Of a stretch of 38,131 nt of DNA, positions 1-8,502 are shown one piece after another. Numbering within the stretch: the stretch's first letter is position 1; each line of letters opens with the position of its first letter. The position numbers and the translations under genes are program-made. The notes below the pieces were generated by a model that saw only the letters and a list, made by a program, of their open reading frames with translations, searched no databases and was not told the DNA's origin. The stretch lies in assembly GCA_041602815.1 (NCBI GenBank), contig JBFIFO010000016.1, forward strand, positions 1-38,131, read 5' to 3'. The stretch is from GCA-020356105 sp041602815 (GTDB lineage Bacteria > Pseudomonadota > Alphaproteobacteria > UBA8366 > JADFVY01).

Positions 1-2
1 AC

Positions 3-146
3 CACCGCTACGGGCGCCAGCACGCGGCCATGGTCTGCAATGTCATCTGCTATCGCGGCAAGCTCGCCCTGCGCGAAAGTGCCAAGGTCTTCGGGCTGGC
101 ACCGGATCAGGTCGACGAGTTGGTGCGGACCCTGCGCCACCGACGC
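3..146 (+). pseudogene. Fragment of error-prone DNA polymerase III alpha subunit (DnaE2 type), open at left edge and truncated at 3' end
   Basis: Reading from base 3 gives about 48 residues that match, from memory, the part of the DnaE2/DnaE polymerase core with the pattern RYGR..AAM..NVI.YRG..A.RE..K.FGL. DnaE2 normally continues for several hundred more residues. Here the similarity stops around base 130-146, and the frame then runs antisense into the 3' end of the alpha-2-macroglobulin gene until a stop at 264-266. I therefore read it as the truncated end of a broken polymerase gene whose 5' part lies outside the window. Alternatives are a frameshifted gene, a chimeric assembly join, or chance similarity over a short stretch. 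DnaE2 works with ImuA/ImuB in damage-induced mutagenesis; neither is visible here. Confidence 0.5.
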
Positions 147-171
147 TCGGGGGTCACGGATCGGCTTCCGG

Positions 172-3100
172 CTAGTTCTGCGGCCGGATCGTCACCTTGC
201 CCATCCGGCTGCGGGCGAAGTACACCGGCTCGTACATGTCCTCGACGTAGACGGCCGGCAGCGTAAACGTGCCCGGCGATACGGCGCGAACGGTGTAGGC
301 GAGGCGGAACGAGCGATCGTTCCAGCGATCGAGCTGCAGCGCGGCGACATAACGGTCGTCCCGCAACTCGGTATGGCGCGTCTCGGTGAGATCGCCCAGC
401 CAGCTCAGCTCGCCGGTATCGCGGCCGCCCTCGAGGCTGGCGTTTTCGATCTCGAACCCGGCCGGCAGCAGGTCGACGACCATCGCCTGGTAGTCGCGCT
501 GCAGCGTCCCCTCGCCGCTGATCACCGCGACGAGCGTGTCGCCCTGGCGGATGCGGCCGAGGTTTACCTGCTTGCCCTCCAGCGTATAGAAGGCGCGGGT
601 GATCGCGAATCCTTCGCGTTCGGCCGGCATTTCGTCGCGCGGCACGCCGCTGTAGGTGATGCCCTGCCACAGCGCCTCGTCGCCCCGGTTCGACACCGAG
701 ACGCCCTCGGCGAGCTTGGATTCGTCGAACCGGAGATAAACGGTGCCCGTCTTGTCGGGCAGGCTGAGGCCGTTGACCGCGCCCTTGACCGTTCCCGCGG
801 ATCCAAGTTCGCGCGCTGCGAGCACGAGCCACGCCTTTTCCTGCGTGCTCATATACCGGGTCCGCGACGTGCGTTCGGCCAGCTGTTCGGCGTAGGAGGG
901 CCAGTCGCCTTCGCTGAGGCCGCTCAGGCTGGCGAGATAGACGGTCCCGGCCATGTCGCGCAGGGTGGTGCCGTAGTCCCAGAACCACCAATCCTCCCAA
1001 AACCGCTTCTTGCGGTCCCAGGACCGGCTGGCGGCGGCGAAGGCGTTCTCGGCCCGGGTTCGGTCGCCGGCACTGGCCAGGGCTGCGGCCAACTGGGCCC
1101 GGCCGAGGGCCGTCGGGATGCGATGCAAATAGACATCGTGCACGTAGCGCAGGTCGCGGGGACGCGCGATGCCGGCGCGCGCCAGCACATGCAGCCCATA
1201 GACCCGGGCCGGCAGGTTCGCGCCGCTGTAATCGGCCGCACTGGCGTTCCCCTGGAGCCAGGCGAGGCCTCGCCGGTACTGGTATTCGGGAACCGGATAG
1301 CCGAGCTCCTTGGCCTGGGTGAGGAAGTCCATGACATATGCGGTCAGCCACTCCTCGCGCGGGCTGTTCGGGCTCCACAGGCCGAACGAGCCGTCGGCGC
1401 GCTGCATGGTCAGCACGCGGCGCACGGCGCCCTCGACCTTGCTGCGCAGCGCGAACGCGTCCTCCGCGATCCCCAGGGACGCCGCGATCTCCGCCACGTA
1501 AAGGAGCGGCAGGGCGCGGCTGGTGGTCTGCTCGGCGCAGCCGTAGGGGTACCGGTCGAGCGACTTCAGCAGGTCTGCCAGCCCCATGTCGGGACGGTTG
1601 CCGAGCGTGACGAGCGCCTCGCCGGTCCCGGGTACGAATTCGTGCAGGATATCGGCCGTCAGCTCGTGGCTCTGGCCCGGCTGCAGCCGCGACGTCATGC
1701 GCCGGGTCACCACAGTCTGCGCGGGCCGGACGGCGATCTCCCAGTCCCGCTCGAGGCGCAGCCCGCCCGGTCCCTCGATCACCAGGGTGATGGCGCCGAC
1801 CCCAGCCTCACGGCCGTGCAGCGTGAAGGCAAGGTCCTTGCGCGCATCGCTCAAAAGACTCGTTGCGACACCCCCGCCTTCGCGCATCTCGACCGGGCCG
1901 TCGGCGTCGAATACGATGTTGTAGGCGCCTGCCGGACCGTCCACGTTATGAACCGTCACGGTGACCGCGCTCTCGTCGCCGGGGGCGAGGAACCGAGGCA
2001 GCGTCACCTGGCTGACGACCGGGTCGCGGACGATGATGCTGGAGTCGGCGGAGCCGACCTTGTCGATGCTCCAGGCGACCGCCATCAGCCGCAGCTGTCC
2101 GTTAAAATCCGGGACCTCGAGTGGGACGGTCACGCGGCCCTCCGGCCCGACCTCGACGATGCCGGAGAACAGCGAAACCGTCTTCACGCTGCTGGCGTCC
2201 AGCCCGCCGAGATGGCGGCCTTCTGCCGCCTCGTCGCCGCCCTGCCGGATTCTCCCGGGCGGCCCTTCGGCGGCTTCGATCAGGTGCCCATAGCCGTCGC
2301 GCAGCGCGACGCCGAGCTGGCGCTTGCCGTAGTACCAGTCGGCGGGATCCGGAGTCTCGAACCGGGTGAGCTGCAGGATGCCCTGGTCGACGGCTGCCAG
2401 GGTCACGAACGTCCGCTCGCCCTTGTCGAGCCCGGCGATCGAAAGGCTCACATCGAGTGACCGCCGCGGCGTGATGCGCTCCGGCGTCTCGATGGAAACC
2501 TGCAGTGTCCGGGCCGAGAAATCCCGCGCCAGCCAGGCCACGCCCACGGCACGCGACGGCCGGTGCGGCGCGTCCGTCTCGGCAGCACGGAAAGCCGTGG
2601 CGGTGACGTACGCGCCGGCATCCCATTCGGCGCGGACCGGCAGCTCGACGACCAGCCCGTCGCGCGGCACGTCGAGCTGGCGCGTCTCGTAAACGCGGCT
2701 GCCCGCGACCGCCATCAGGACCCGGCCCGCGAACGGCGGCTTGATGAAGACCCGCGCGATGTCGCCGTCCCGGTATTTCTCCTTGTCCAGGGTCACCTCG
2801 AGCTTGTCCGGCCGGTCCGCCGAAGCTGTCGAGGAGAACCAGCCGACGCGAAAGCGCACGCTGGTCGCGGCACCGGTGCGCGGGTCGCTCACCTCGAGCC
2901 GATAGCGGCCCCAGCCCTTCTGGAACGCGAGGGTCGCGGGCGCCGCGGCGGCGACCGACAGGTCCCCGGAGTCGACCGGGGAATCCTCGATGATCACGCG
3001 GTACTGCCAGGACCTGTCGACGACGTACCAGTGGTAGCGGTGGTCCTCGTAGAACAGCTCGTATTTCAGACCCGGCGCCGCCACCGGCGTACCCGCGTCG

Positions 3101-4947
3101 TCGAGCGTGACGATGTCGAACGTCGCGGGCTGCCCTTCCTCGAGCCAGCCGTCGCCGAAGCGCGGCTTGATACCGATCGCGGGGCGCCCGGTGCGCACCG
3201 GCAGGCTGGCGGTACGCGACACCGCCCGGCCGCCGCTTTCCGACACCGAAACGCGGACCATCGCCTTGAGCGGGCGCGTGCTGTCCGGCGCCTCGTCCAG
3301 ATAGACGGGGACCGACACCCTGCCCTCGGCGTCCGTCTTCCCGTCGTCAAGCGTTTCGCGGCGCGGCCGCCATTCCTCCTGGACGAGTCCGAACTTGTAG
3401 CCGGCAAACTCCGGGTACGGGTTCACATCCTGCATGAGGACGAGCTCGCTCTCCACGCCGAGCCCCGCCGCCGGTGCGCCGTAGAGGAACCGGGCCGCAA
3501 CGTCGATCGCGTTGTCGGTGCCTGGCTCGAGGACCGCGCTTCGCGGCTCGAGGGAGACCGCCATGCGCTCGGGCACGAAGTCCTCGACCTGGAAGGTGCC
3601 GATCCCGACCGGCGCCGCCTTGGGGTCGAGCACGGCCTGCACCGACCATTCGCCGGTGCGGGCCGAACGCGACAGCGGAATCTCCAGATGGTAACCGCCG
3701 GCGGAGGCCTCGCCGGACAGGTCGACGAGGTTGTGCTGCGTGCCGTCAGGCTTCAGGATCCGCAACTTCAGAGGCAGGTCGGTCAGCGCCGTGGCCACCT
3801 CGTCGCGCGCCAGCACGACGACGTTCACCGTCTCGCCCGGGCGGTAGACGCCGCGATCGGTATAGATGAACGCGTCCACCGGCCCCGCGTCGGGGCGGCC
3901 GCCGACGCCGCGGTCGGTCAGATCGAAGGCGGGCGCCGTCAGGTCGAGAAAATTGAAGGCGCCGTTCGGACCGAACGCCATGACGGCACCCGGCCGGGCG
4001 CCGCCGCTGCCGCGCAGCAGGCCAGGGTCGAAGCGAGTCATGCCCTTCGCATCGGTGGTCGCGGTGCCGAGTACCTCGTTGCTGACCGAGATCAGGCGGA
4101 CCTCATGGCCGGACAGCGGTGTTGCGTCCTGCAGCGAGCGCAGGAAGACGTGCATGCCGTCGCCGCCGGTCATCGTGCCGAGGCCGATGTCGGTGACCAC
4201 CATCCACTGCGTCGCCTCGTAATAGACGTAGCCCTGGCGCTCTTCGCGCGGAACCGCCATGACGACATAGATTCCGGGCTCGGGTTTCTCGAGGATCTCA
4301 TCGACGGGAATGGCACTCTCGACGCGCTTGTTGCGCACCATGTCGAACGCGATCGTCCCCTCCCAGACCAGCTCGCCGTCCAGCCCGGAAACGCGGTTCG
4401 CGTCCCAGCGCGACATCAACGAGCTGATGCTGCCCTTGTTGATCTCGGCGATCAGGTTGCGGTCGTTGATGCGCAGGATCTGGAGGTCCGCCTCGCGCAC
4501 ATTGACCGCGTCGATGGGCAACGCGCGTTTACCGCGGCTCGGCAGGATGTAGGATGCCCCTTTGAAGCTGACGTTCGGCTGACGATCCGGGACAGTGATG
4601 TTGAACTGCTCGGTGTCGTTGGTCTTCTGCCCGTCGCCGGACGGCAGGCCCTTGAGCAGCGTGACCGCATAGACCTTGCCGTGCTCGAGACCCGCAACGC
4701 ACAGTCGTTTGCCGCGGGCCGACACTTCGGCCTTGATATCCGGCTCGAAGCGCAGATAGTCGTCGTACCGGACACCGCTCCGTTCCGCCAGCTTGCGCGT
4801 GAACACGAAACAGGCGCGCGGCGAATCGGTTTCCGATTCGACGTCGACGTTGCCGAAGCGCATGTCGTCGCGCGCGGCGTCGGCCGCAACCGGCGCAAGG
4901 TACAGGATCGCAACGGCGGCGAGAAAGGCACGGCGGACGAAAGTCAT
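172..4947 (-). CDS. Alpha-2-macroglobulin family protein, periplasmic protease trap
   Basis: The protein has 1591 residues, the usual size of bacterial alpha-2-macroglobulins of the YfhM type. A signal peptide occupies about residues 1-25 (VRR, a hydrophobic stretch, then VAADA). No lipobox cysteine is visible, so it should be soluble in the periplasm, unlike the lipidated E. coli protein. The MG2-like segment with PGETVNV lies in the first third. The thioester motif GCAEQ is intact, with Cys1137 and Gln1140, and is followed by the alpha-helical thioester-domain region. Members trap proteases by covalent attachment after bait cleavage and are often paired with penicillin-binding protein 1C. 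No pbpC is present here; the downstream neighbour is the polymerase scrap. The start is ATG with AGGGGG seven bases upstream. Confidence 0.93.
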   Translation of the reverse strand: MTFVRRAFLAAVAILYLAPVAADAARDDMRFGNVDVESETDSPRACFVFTRKLAERSGVRYDDYLRFEPDIKAEVSARGKRLCVAGLEHGKVYAVTLLKGLPSGDGQKTNDTEQFNITVPDRQPNVSFKGASYILPSRGKRALPIDAVNVREADLQILRINDRNLIAEINKGSISSLMSRWDANRVSGLDGELVWEGTIAFDMVRNKRVESAIPVDEILEKPEPGIYVVMAVPREERQGYVYYEATQWMVVTDIGLGTMTGGDGMHVFLRSLQDATPLSGHEVRLISVSNEVLGTATTDAKGMTRFDPGLLRGSGGARPGAVMAFGPNGAFNFLDLTAPAFDLTDRGVGGRPDAGPVDAFIYTDRGVYRPGETVNVVVLARDEVATALTDLPLKLRILKPDGTQHNLVDLSGEASAGGYHLEIPLSRSARTGEWSVQAVLDPKAAPVGIGTFQVEDFVPERMAVSLEPRSAVLEPGTDNAIDVAARFLYGAPAAGLGVESELVLMQDVNPYPEFAGYKFGLVQEEWRPRRETLDDGKTDAEGRVSVPVYLDEAPDSTRPLKAMVRVSVSESGGRAVSRTASLPVRTGRPAIGIKPRFGDGWLEEGQPATFDIVTLDDAGTPVAAPGLKYELFYEDHRYHWYVVDRSWQYRVIIEDSPVDSGDLSVAAAAPATLAFQKGWGRYRLEVSDPRTGAATSVRFRVGWFSSTASADRPDKLEVTLDKEKYRDGDIARVFIKPPFAGRVLMAVAGSRVYETRQLDVPRDGLVVELPVRAEWDAGAYVTATAFRAAETDAPHRPSRAVGVAWLARDFSARTLQVSIETPERITPRRSLDVSLSIAGLDKGERTFVTLAAVDQGILQLTRFETPDPADWYYGKRQLGVALRDGYGHLIEAAEGPPGRIRQGGDEAAEGRHLGGLDASSVKTVSLFSGIVEVGPEGRVTVPLEVPDFNGQLRLMAVAWSIDKVGSADSSIIVRDPVVSQVTLPRFLAPGDESAVTVTVHNVDGPAGAYNIVFDADGPVEMREGGGVATSLLSDARKDLAFTLHGREAGVGAITLVIEGPGGLRLERDWEIAVRPAQTVVTRRMTSRLQPGQSHELTADILHEFVPGTGEALVTLGNRPDMGLADLLKSLDRYPYGCAEQTTSRALPLLYVAEIAASLGIAEDAFALRSKVEGAVRRVLTMQRADGSFGLWSPNSPREEWLTAYVMDFLTQAKELGYPVPEYQYRRGLAWLQGNASAADYSGANLPARVYGLHVLARAGIARPRDLRYVHDVYLHRIPTALGRAQLAAALASAGDRTRAENAFAAASRSWDRKKRFWEDWWFWDYGTTLRDMAGTVYLASLSGLSEGDWPSYAEQLAERTSRTRYMSTQEKAWLVLAARELGSAGTVKGAVNGLSLPDKTGTVYLRFDESKLAEGVSVSNRGDEALWQGITYSGVPRDEMPAEREGFAITRAFYTLEGKQVNLGRIRQGDTLVAVISGEGTLQRDYQAMVVDLLPAGFEIENASLEGGRDTGELSWLGDLTETRHTELRDDRYVAALQLDRWNDRSFRLAYTVRAVSPGTFTLPAVYVEDMYEPVYFARSRMGKVTIRPQN

Positions 4948-5307
4948 GGCGGACCCCCTTTTCAGCGCGACCCGCGATGGAGAGCCGGCAACGGGTCGGC
5001 ATCGGAAACCATTCAGGGGAAAGCCGGCGAGATCATGACGGGTTTACGCCGATATCCCGGAATTGCGCGCAGCCGGCCGCCCCTCGGCCGCCACAATACC
5101 GATTCCCTGGCTAAGGGAAGGTTAACCACGGTTGCACAACGTGTCGGCATTGCGCTCTCCTGGCACCACCGGAACCTGCGTTGCCCAACGATCGCCGCAC
5201 GGCCACAGACAGCCTTGATGTCATTGGGTGTTTTGATTGCGCTGCCGATCGCTTATGGTCGGTCACGTGATCGAATACCCAACTGGGCGATGGGACCCCG
5301 TTCGCAC
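4948..5307. promoter_or_regulatory. Divergent intergenic region between the macroglobulin and coxD-like genes
   Basis: These 360 bases separate two divergently transcribed genes and must carry both promoters. I see the macroglobulin ribosome-binding site (AGGGGG on the minus strand) next to its ATG. A weak sigma-70-like pair facing coxD, TTGATT with TATGGT at 15 nt spacing, lies near 5234-5260. A TTAACCAC sequence lies near 5120. No convincing hairpin, RNA or small gene was found. The plus-strand frame into coxD is open across the whole region, but that openness is antisense to the macroglobulin gene and not evidence for a longer protein. Confidence 0.4.
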
Positions 5308-6234
5308 ATGACAGAGCAGATTCCCGCTTCGCTGGACCAGACGCTGGAGCTCCTGCGCAAGGGCGATTACGTCGCTGACCGCAGCCTTGCCACGGCCCTC
5401 TACCTCGCCCTGAGCCTGGGGCGGCCGCTGTTTGTCGAGGGCGAGGCCGGCGTCGGCAAGACGGAGATCGCGAAGGTGCTGGCGCGTACACTCGACCGCA
5501 ATCTCTTGCGCCTGCAATGCTATGAGGGGTTGGATGTGGCGTCGGCGGTGTACGAATGGGACTACCCGCGGCAGATGATCGAGATTCGCCTCGCCGAGGC
5601 GGCCGGAGACCGCGACCGCGATACCCTCACCGAAGACGTCTTTTCGGAGCGCTTCCTGATCAAGCGGCCGCTGCTGCAGGCGCTGCAGCCGCATGTCGAC
5701 GGGCCGCCGGTGCTGCTGATCGACGAGATCGACCGCACCGATGAGCCCTTCGAGGCCTATCTTCTGGAGGTCCTGTCGGATTTCCAGATCACCATCCCGG
5801 AAATCGGCACCATCAAGGCGGTTCACCGTCCCATCGTTATCATCACCTCCAACCGGACGCGGGAGATCCACGACGCCCTCAAGCGCCGCTGTTTCTATTA
5901 CTGGGTGGACTACCCGACGGCCGACCGCGAGCTCGAGATCCTGCGCGTCCGGGCACCGGGACTGCCGGAGGCGTTGTCCGCACAGCTGGTCGGGTTCGTT
6001 CAGAAGCTGCGGCAGATCGACCTGTTCAAACTTCCCGGGGTGGCCGAGACCATCGACTGGGCGGAGGCGCTGGTCCAGCTCGACCGGGCCGAGCTCGATT
6101 CCGCGACGGTGGACGATACCTTGGGCATTGTTCTGAAGTACCAGGACGATGTCGCCCGGATACAGGGCAGCGAGGCGAGCCGCATCCTGTCCGAGGTCAG
6201 ATCCGAACTCGGTGTCGCGGGGCCGGGGACATGA
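5308..6234 (+). CDS. coxD: MoxR-family AAA+ ATPase, CoxD-like
   Basis: The protein has 308 residues from the ATG at 5308. It contains Walker A GEAGVGKT (45-52), Walker B LLIDEID (136-142), and a sensor segment with TSNRTRE before the KRRC region. This is the compact MoxR/CoxD form. CoxD acts as a chaperone-like ATPase in building the active site of aerobic CO dehydrogenase and related molybdenum hydroxylases, together with the VWA protein CoxE encoded next. The gene overlaps coxE by ATGA. An alternative in-frame ATG lies at 5290; 5308 fits the family N-terminus better, and neither has a strong ribosome-binding site. It could serve a molybdenum hydroxylase other than CO dehydrogenase, since no structural gene is in the window. 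Confidence 0.9.
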   Translation: MTEQIPASLDQTLELLRKGDYVADRSLATALYLALSLGRPLFVEGEAGVGKTEIAKVLARTLDRNLLRLQCYEGLDVASAVYEWDYPRQMIEIRLAEAAGDRDRDTLTEDVFSERFLIKRPLLQALQPHVDGPPVLLIDEIDRTDEPFEAYLLEVLSDFQITIPEIGTIKAVHRPIVIITSNRTREIHDALKRRCFYYWVDYPTADRELEILRVRAPGLPEALSAQLVGFVQKLRQIDLFKLPGVAETIDWAEALVQLDRAELDSATVDDTLGIVLKYQDDVARIQGSEASRILSEVRSELGVAGPGT

Positions 6235-7445
6235 CCGCGCGTCGAAACGGCGGACTTCTTGCCGCCAACATGATGCACTTCGCACGGGTGCTGCGTGCCG
6301 CCGGTCTGCCCATCGGCCCCGGCCGCATCCTCGGGGCCATCGATGCGGTTGCCCGGGTCGGCATCGAAAACCGCGACGATTTGTACTGGACCCTCCACGC
6401 CGTGCTCGTCAGCCGCCGCGAACAGCGCGCCGTGTTCGACCAGGCGTTTGCGATCTTCTGGCGTGGCCCCGGTCTTTCGGAGGGTACGGTGGAACTGCCC
6501 CTTCCCGCATTGGCCAGCGACCATGACAGTGTCGCGCGCCGCGTCGCGGAGGCAATGCAGGCGCTGCGCCGATCCGCACCGACCGACGGCCGCAAAGACC
6601 GCGACGCGCCGGTCGCGGCGGACGCGGCCCTGACATGGAGTCGCCGCGAGATCCTGCAGACGAAGGACTTCGAGGACATGTCCGCGGACGAGATCCGTGC
6701 TGCCCGTGAACACGTAAGGCGCCTGCGCCTGCCGATCATGTCCGTGCCGACCCGGCGGTGGCGGCCTGACGCTGCGGGCGCGCGCGCCGACCTGCGGGCG
6801 AGCCTGCGGGCGGCCCTGCGGGCGGGCGGGGCGATCATCCCGCTGCGCAAACGCCGACGCCAGCGCCGCCACCCGCCGCTTGTCATCCTGTGCGACATCT
6901 CCGGCTCGATGGACCGCTATTCGCGCATGTTCCTGCATTTCATGCACGCAATCACGAACGACCGGGACCGCGTGCACACGTTCCTGTTCGGGACGCGGCT
7001 CACCAATGTCACCCGCCATCTGCGTCATCGTGACATCGACGTTGCGCTCGACAAGGTATCCAACGTCGTCGAAGACTGGGCCGGCGGTACACGCATCGGG
7101 CGCTGCCTGCACGACTTCAATCGCGACTGGTCGCGCCGGGTGCTCGGCCAGGGCGCGGTCGTCCTGTTCATGTCGGACGGGCTGGACCGCGATGCCGGCG
7201 CGGGGCTGGCGCTGGAAGTGCAGCGCCTGCATCTGTCCTGCCGGCGCCTGGTCTGGCTGAATCCGCTGTTGCGTTACGAGGCGTTCGAGCCCAAATCTAT
7301 AGGGATCCGGGCGATCCTGCCCCATGTCGACGAATTTCGGCCGGTGCATAACCTCGACAGCTTGCAGACGCTGATCGAGGCCCTCAAACGGCCGGGCCCG
7401 CGCCGCATGGACGGCATGGCCCGCTGGCGGGAGATGGCCGCATGA
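6231..7445 (+). CDS. coxE: VWA-domain protein, CoxE-like
   Basis: The protein has 404 residues. The N-terminal half is helical and charged, with a short repeat of LRA units around residues 188-198, encoded by a repeated CCTGCGGGCG-like sequence. The C-terminal half is a von Willebrand factor A domain with an intact metal-binding MIDAS motif: DISGS (Asp222, Ser224, Ser226), a threonine in GGT at 287, and SDG with Asp316. CoxE-type proteins pair with the MoxR ATPase encoded immediately upstream to remodel or metallate molybdenum hydroxylases. The start ATG overlaps the coxD stop, and its own stop overlaps the next start, so translation is probably coupled throughout. Confidence 0.9.
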   Translation: MTARRNGGLLAANMMHFARVLRAAGLPIGPGRILGAIDAVARVGIENRDDLYWTLHAVLVSRREQRAVFDQAFAIFWRGPGLSEGTVELPLPALASDHDSVARRVAEAMQALRRSAPTDGRKDRDAPVAADAALTWSRREILQTKDFEDMSADEIRAAREHVRRLRLPIMSVPTRRWRPDAAGARADLRASLRAALRAGGAIIPLRKRRRQRRHPPLVILCDISGSMDRYSRMFLHFMHAITNDRDRVHTFLFGTRLTNVTRHLRHRDIDVALDKVSNVVEDWAGGTRIGRCLHDFNRDWSRRVLGQGAVVLFMSDGLDRDAGAGLALEVQRLHLSCRRLVWLNPLLRYEAFEPKSIGIRAILPHVDEFRPVHNLDSLQTLIEALKRPGPRRMDGMARWREMAA

Positions 7446-7795
7446 CCGACTCGACGATCACGGTGCCGCCGACTCTCGGCGCCGCCGACAATGTACTCGA
7501 ACAGGTTGCCGCATGGCACGCGGATGGCCGGAAGGTCGGGCTGGCGACGGTCGTCCGCACCTGGGGATCGTCGCCGCGGCCGGTCGGCAGCCAGCTGGCG
7601 GTCGACGAGAGCGGCGCCATGGTCGGCTCGGTCTCGGGGGGGTGCGTCGAGGGTGCAGTGGTGGATGCAGCCCGCGAATCGATGGCCGACGGCAAACCGC
7701 GCCTCCTGGAATTCAGCGTCAGCGACGAGCAGGCCTGGGAGGTCGGGCTCGCCTGCGGCGGGACCATAGAAGTCTATGTCGAGGCACTGGAATGA
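7442..7795 (+). CDS. XdhC/CoxI-type N-terminal domain protein (small half)
   Basis: The protein has 117 residues corresponding to the N-terminal XdhC_CoxI domain, with the motifs GSSPRPVGSQLAV (residues 42-54), SGGC with Cys68, and LACGG with Cys105. In XdhC proteins this part and a Rossmann domain usually lie on one chain of roughly 300 residues. Here they are two consecutive genes with an ATGA overlap. XdhC-type factors bind molybdenum cofactor and direct its sulfuration and insertion into xanthine-dehydrogenase-family enzymes; CoxF/CoxI are the CO-dehydrogenase relatives. The split arrangement also occurs in other cox clusters, so I read it as natural and not a frameshift. Confidence 0.88.
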   Translation: MTDSTITVPPTLGAADNVLEQVAAWHADGRKVGLATVVRTWGSSPRPVGSQLAVDESGAMVGSVSGGCVEGAVVDAARESMADGKPRLLEFSVSDEQAWEVGLACGGTIEVYVEALE

Positions 7796-8502
7796 AGGCG
7801 GCTATGCTTTCCGCCCTTCTCGAGGCGCAGGCCGGCAAAGCCCCGGCGGCGCTGGTCACCGATCTGGAAAGCGGCGCGCAGACGCTGATGGCACCGAACG
7901 CACCGGCCGGCGACCTGCCGCTCAGTGAGGCGCTGCGCCGGTTCGTCGACAACGCCCTGACCGCCGACCGCTCGATGTCGGCCGAGATCGGCGAACGCCA
8001 TTATTTCATCCATGTCTTCAACCCGCCGCGACGCATCATCATCGTCGGCGCCGTGCATATCGGCCAAGTGCTGGCGCCGATGGCGGCGCTCGCCGGCTAC
8101 GCGGTGACGGTGATCGACCCGCGCCGCGCCTTCGCGACCGAAGCCCGGTTTCCCGGCGTCGAGCTGAACACCGGTTGGCCCGACGACGCCCTCGAGGCCA
8201 TCGACATCGACCGCCGCACCGCCGTCGTAACCTTGACTCACGATCCCAAGCTGGACGATCCGGCCCTCGAAACCGCGCTCCGCAGAATGCCGTTCTATAT
8301 CGGCGCGCTGGGCAGCAAGCGCACGCACGCCAAACGGGTCGCGCGGCTGCGCGAGGCCGGCTTCGAGGAGTCCGACATCGCGCGTATCCACGCCCCGGTC
8401 GGCCTCGACATCGGCGCCGTGTCCCCGGCGGAGATCGCCCTGTCGATCCTGGCGGAAATGACGCAGACGCTGCACCGCAAGCCGTCGAGGACAACGCCAT
8501 GA
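7792..8502 (+). CDS. XdhC-type Rossmann domain protein (large half)
   Basis: Starting at the ATG that overlaps the preceding stop, the protein has 236 residues. It carries the C-terminal Rossmann-like domain of XdhC, with IIIVGAVHIG (residues 82-91) as the nucleotide-binding turn, followed by IDPR (108-111), HDPK, and the conserved YIGALGSKRTHAKR stretch. The C-terminal GLDIGAVSPAEIALSILAEM segment is typical of the family. The first 75 residues form a poorly conserved lead-in. It presumably assembles with the small half encoded upstream to handle the molybdenum cofactor. The frame is open further upstream, but the family N-terminus and the ATGA coupling decide for 7792. Confidence 0.88.
   Translation: MKAAMLSALLEAQAGKAPAALVTDLESGAQTLMAPNAPAGDLPLSEALRRFVDNALTADRSMSAEIGERHYFIHVFNPPRRIIIVGAVHIGQVLAPMAALAGYAVTVIDPRRAFATEARFPGVELNTGWPDDALEAIDIDRRTAVVTLTHDPKLDDPALETALRRMPFYIGALGSKRTHAKRVARLREAGFEESDIARIHAPVGLDIGAVSPAEIALSILAEMTQTLHRKPSRTTP

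Noticed and set aside
40..2460. 806-residue open frame on the plus strand, and the long plus-strand frame from 2563 leading into coxD
   Set aside because: They are antisense to the macroglobulin gene, rich in R, G, H and A, and match no family; codon structure of the GC-rich opposite strand explains them. Only the part from 5308 is coding.
6770..6835. Short tandem repeat of CCTGCGGGCG-like units
   Set aside because: It encodes LRA repeats inside coxE and keeps the frame; it is coding-sequence bias and not a separate element.
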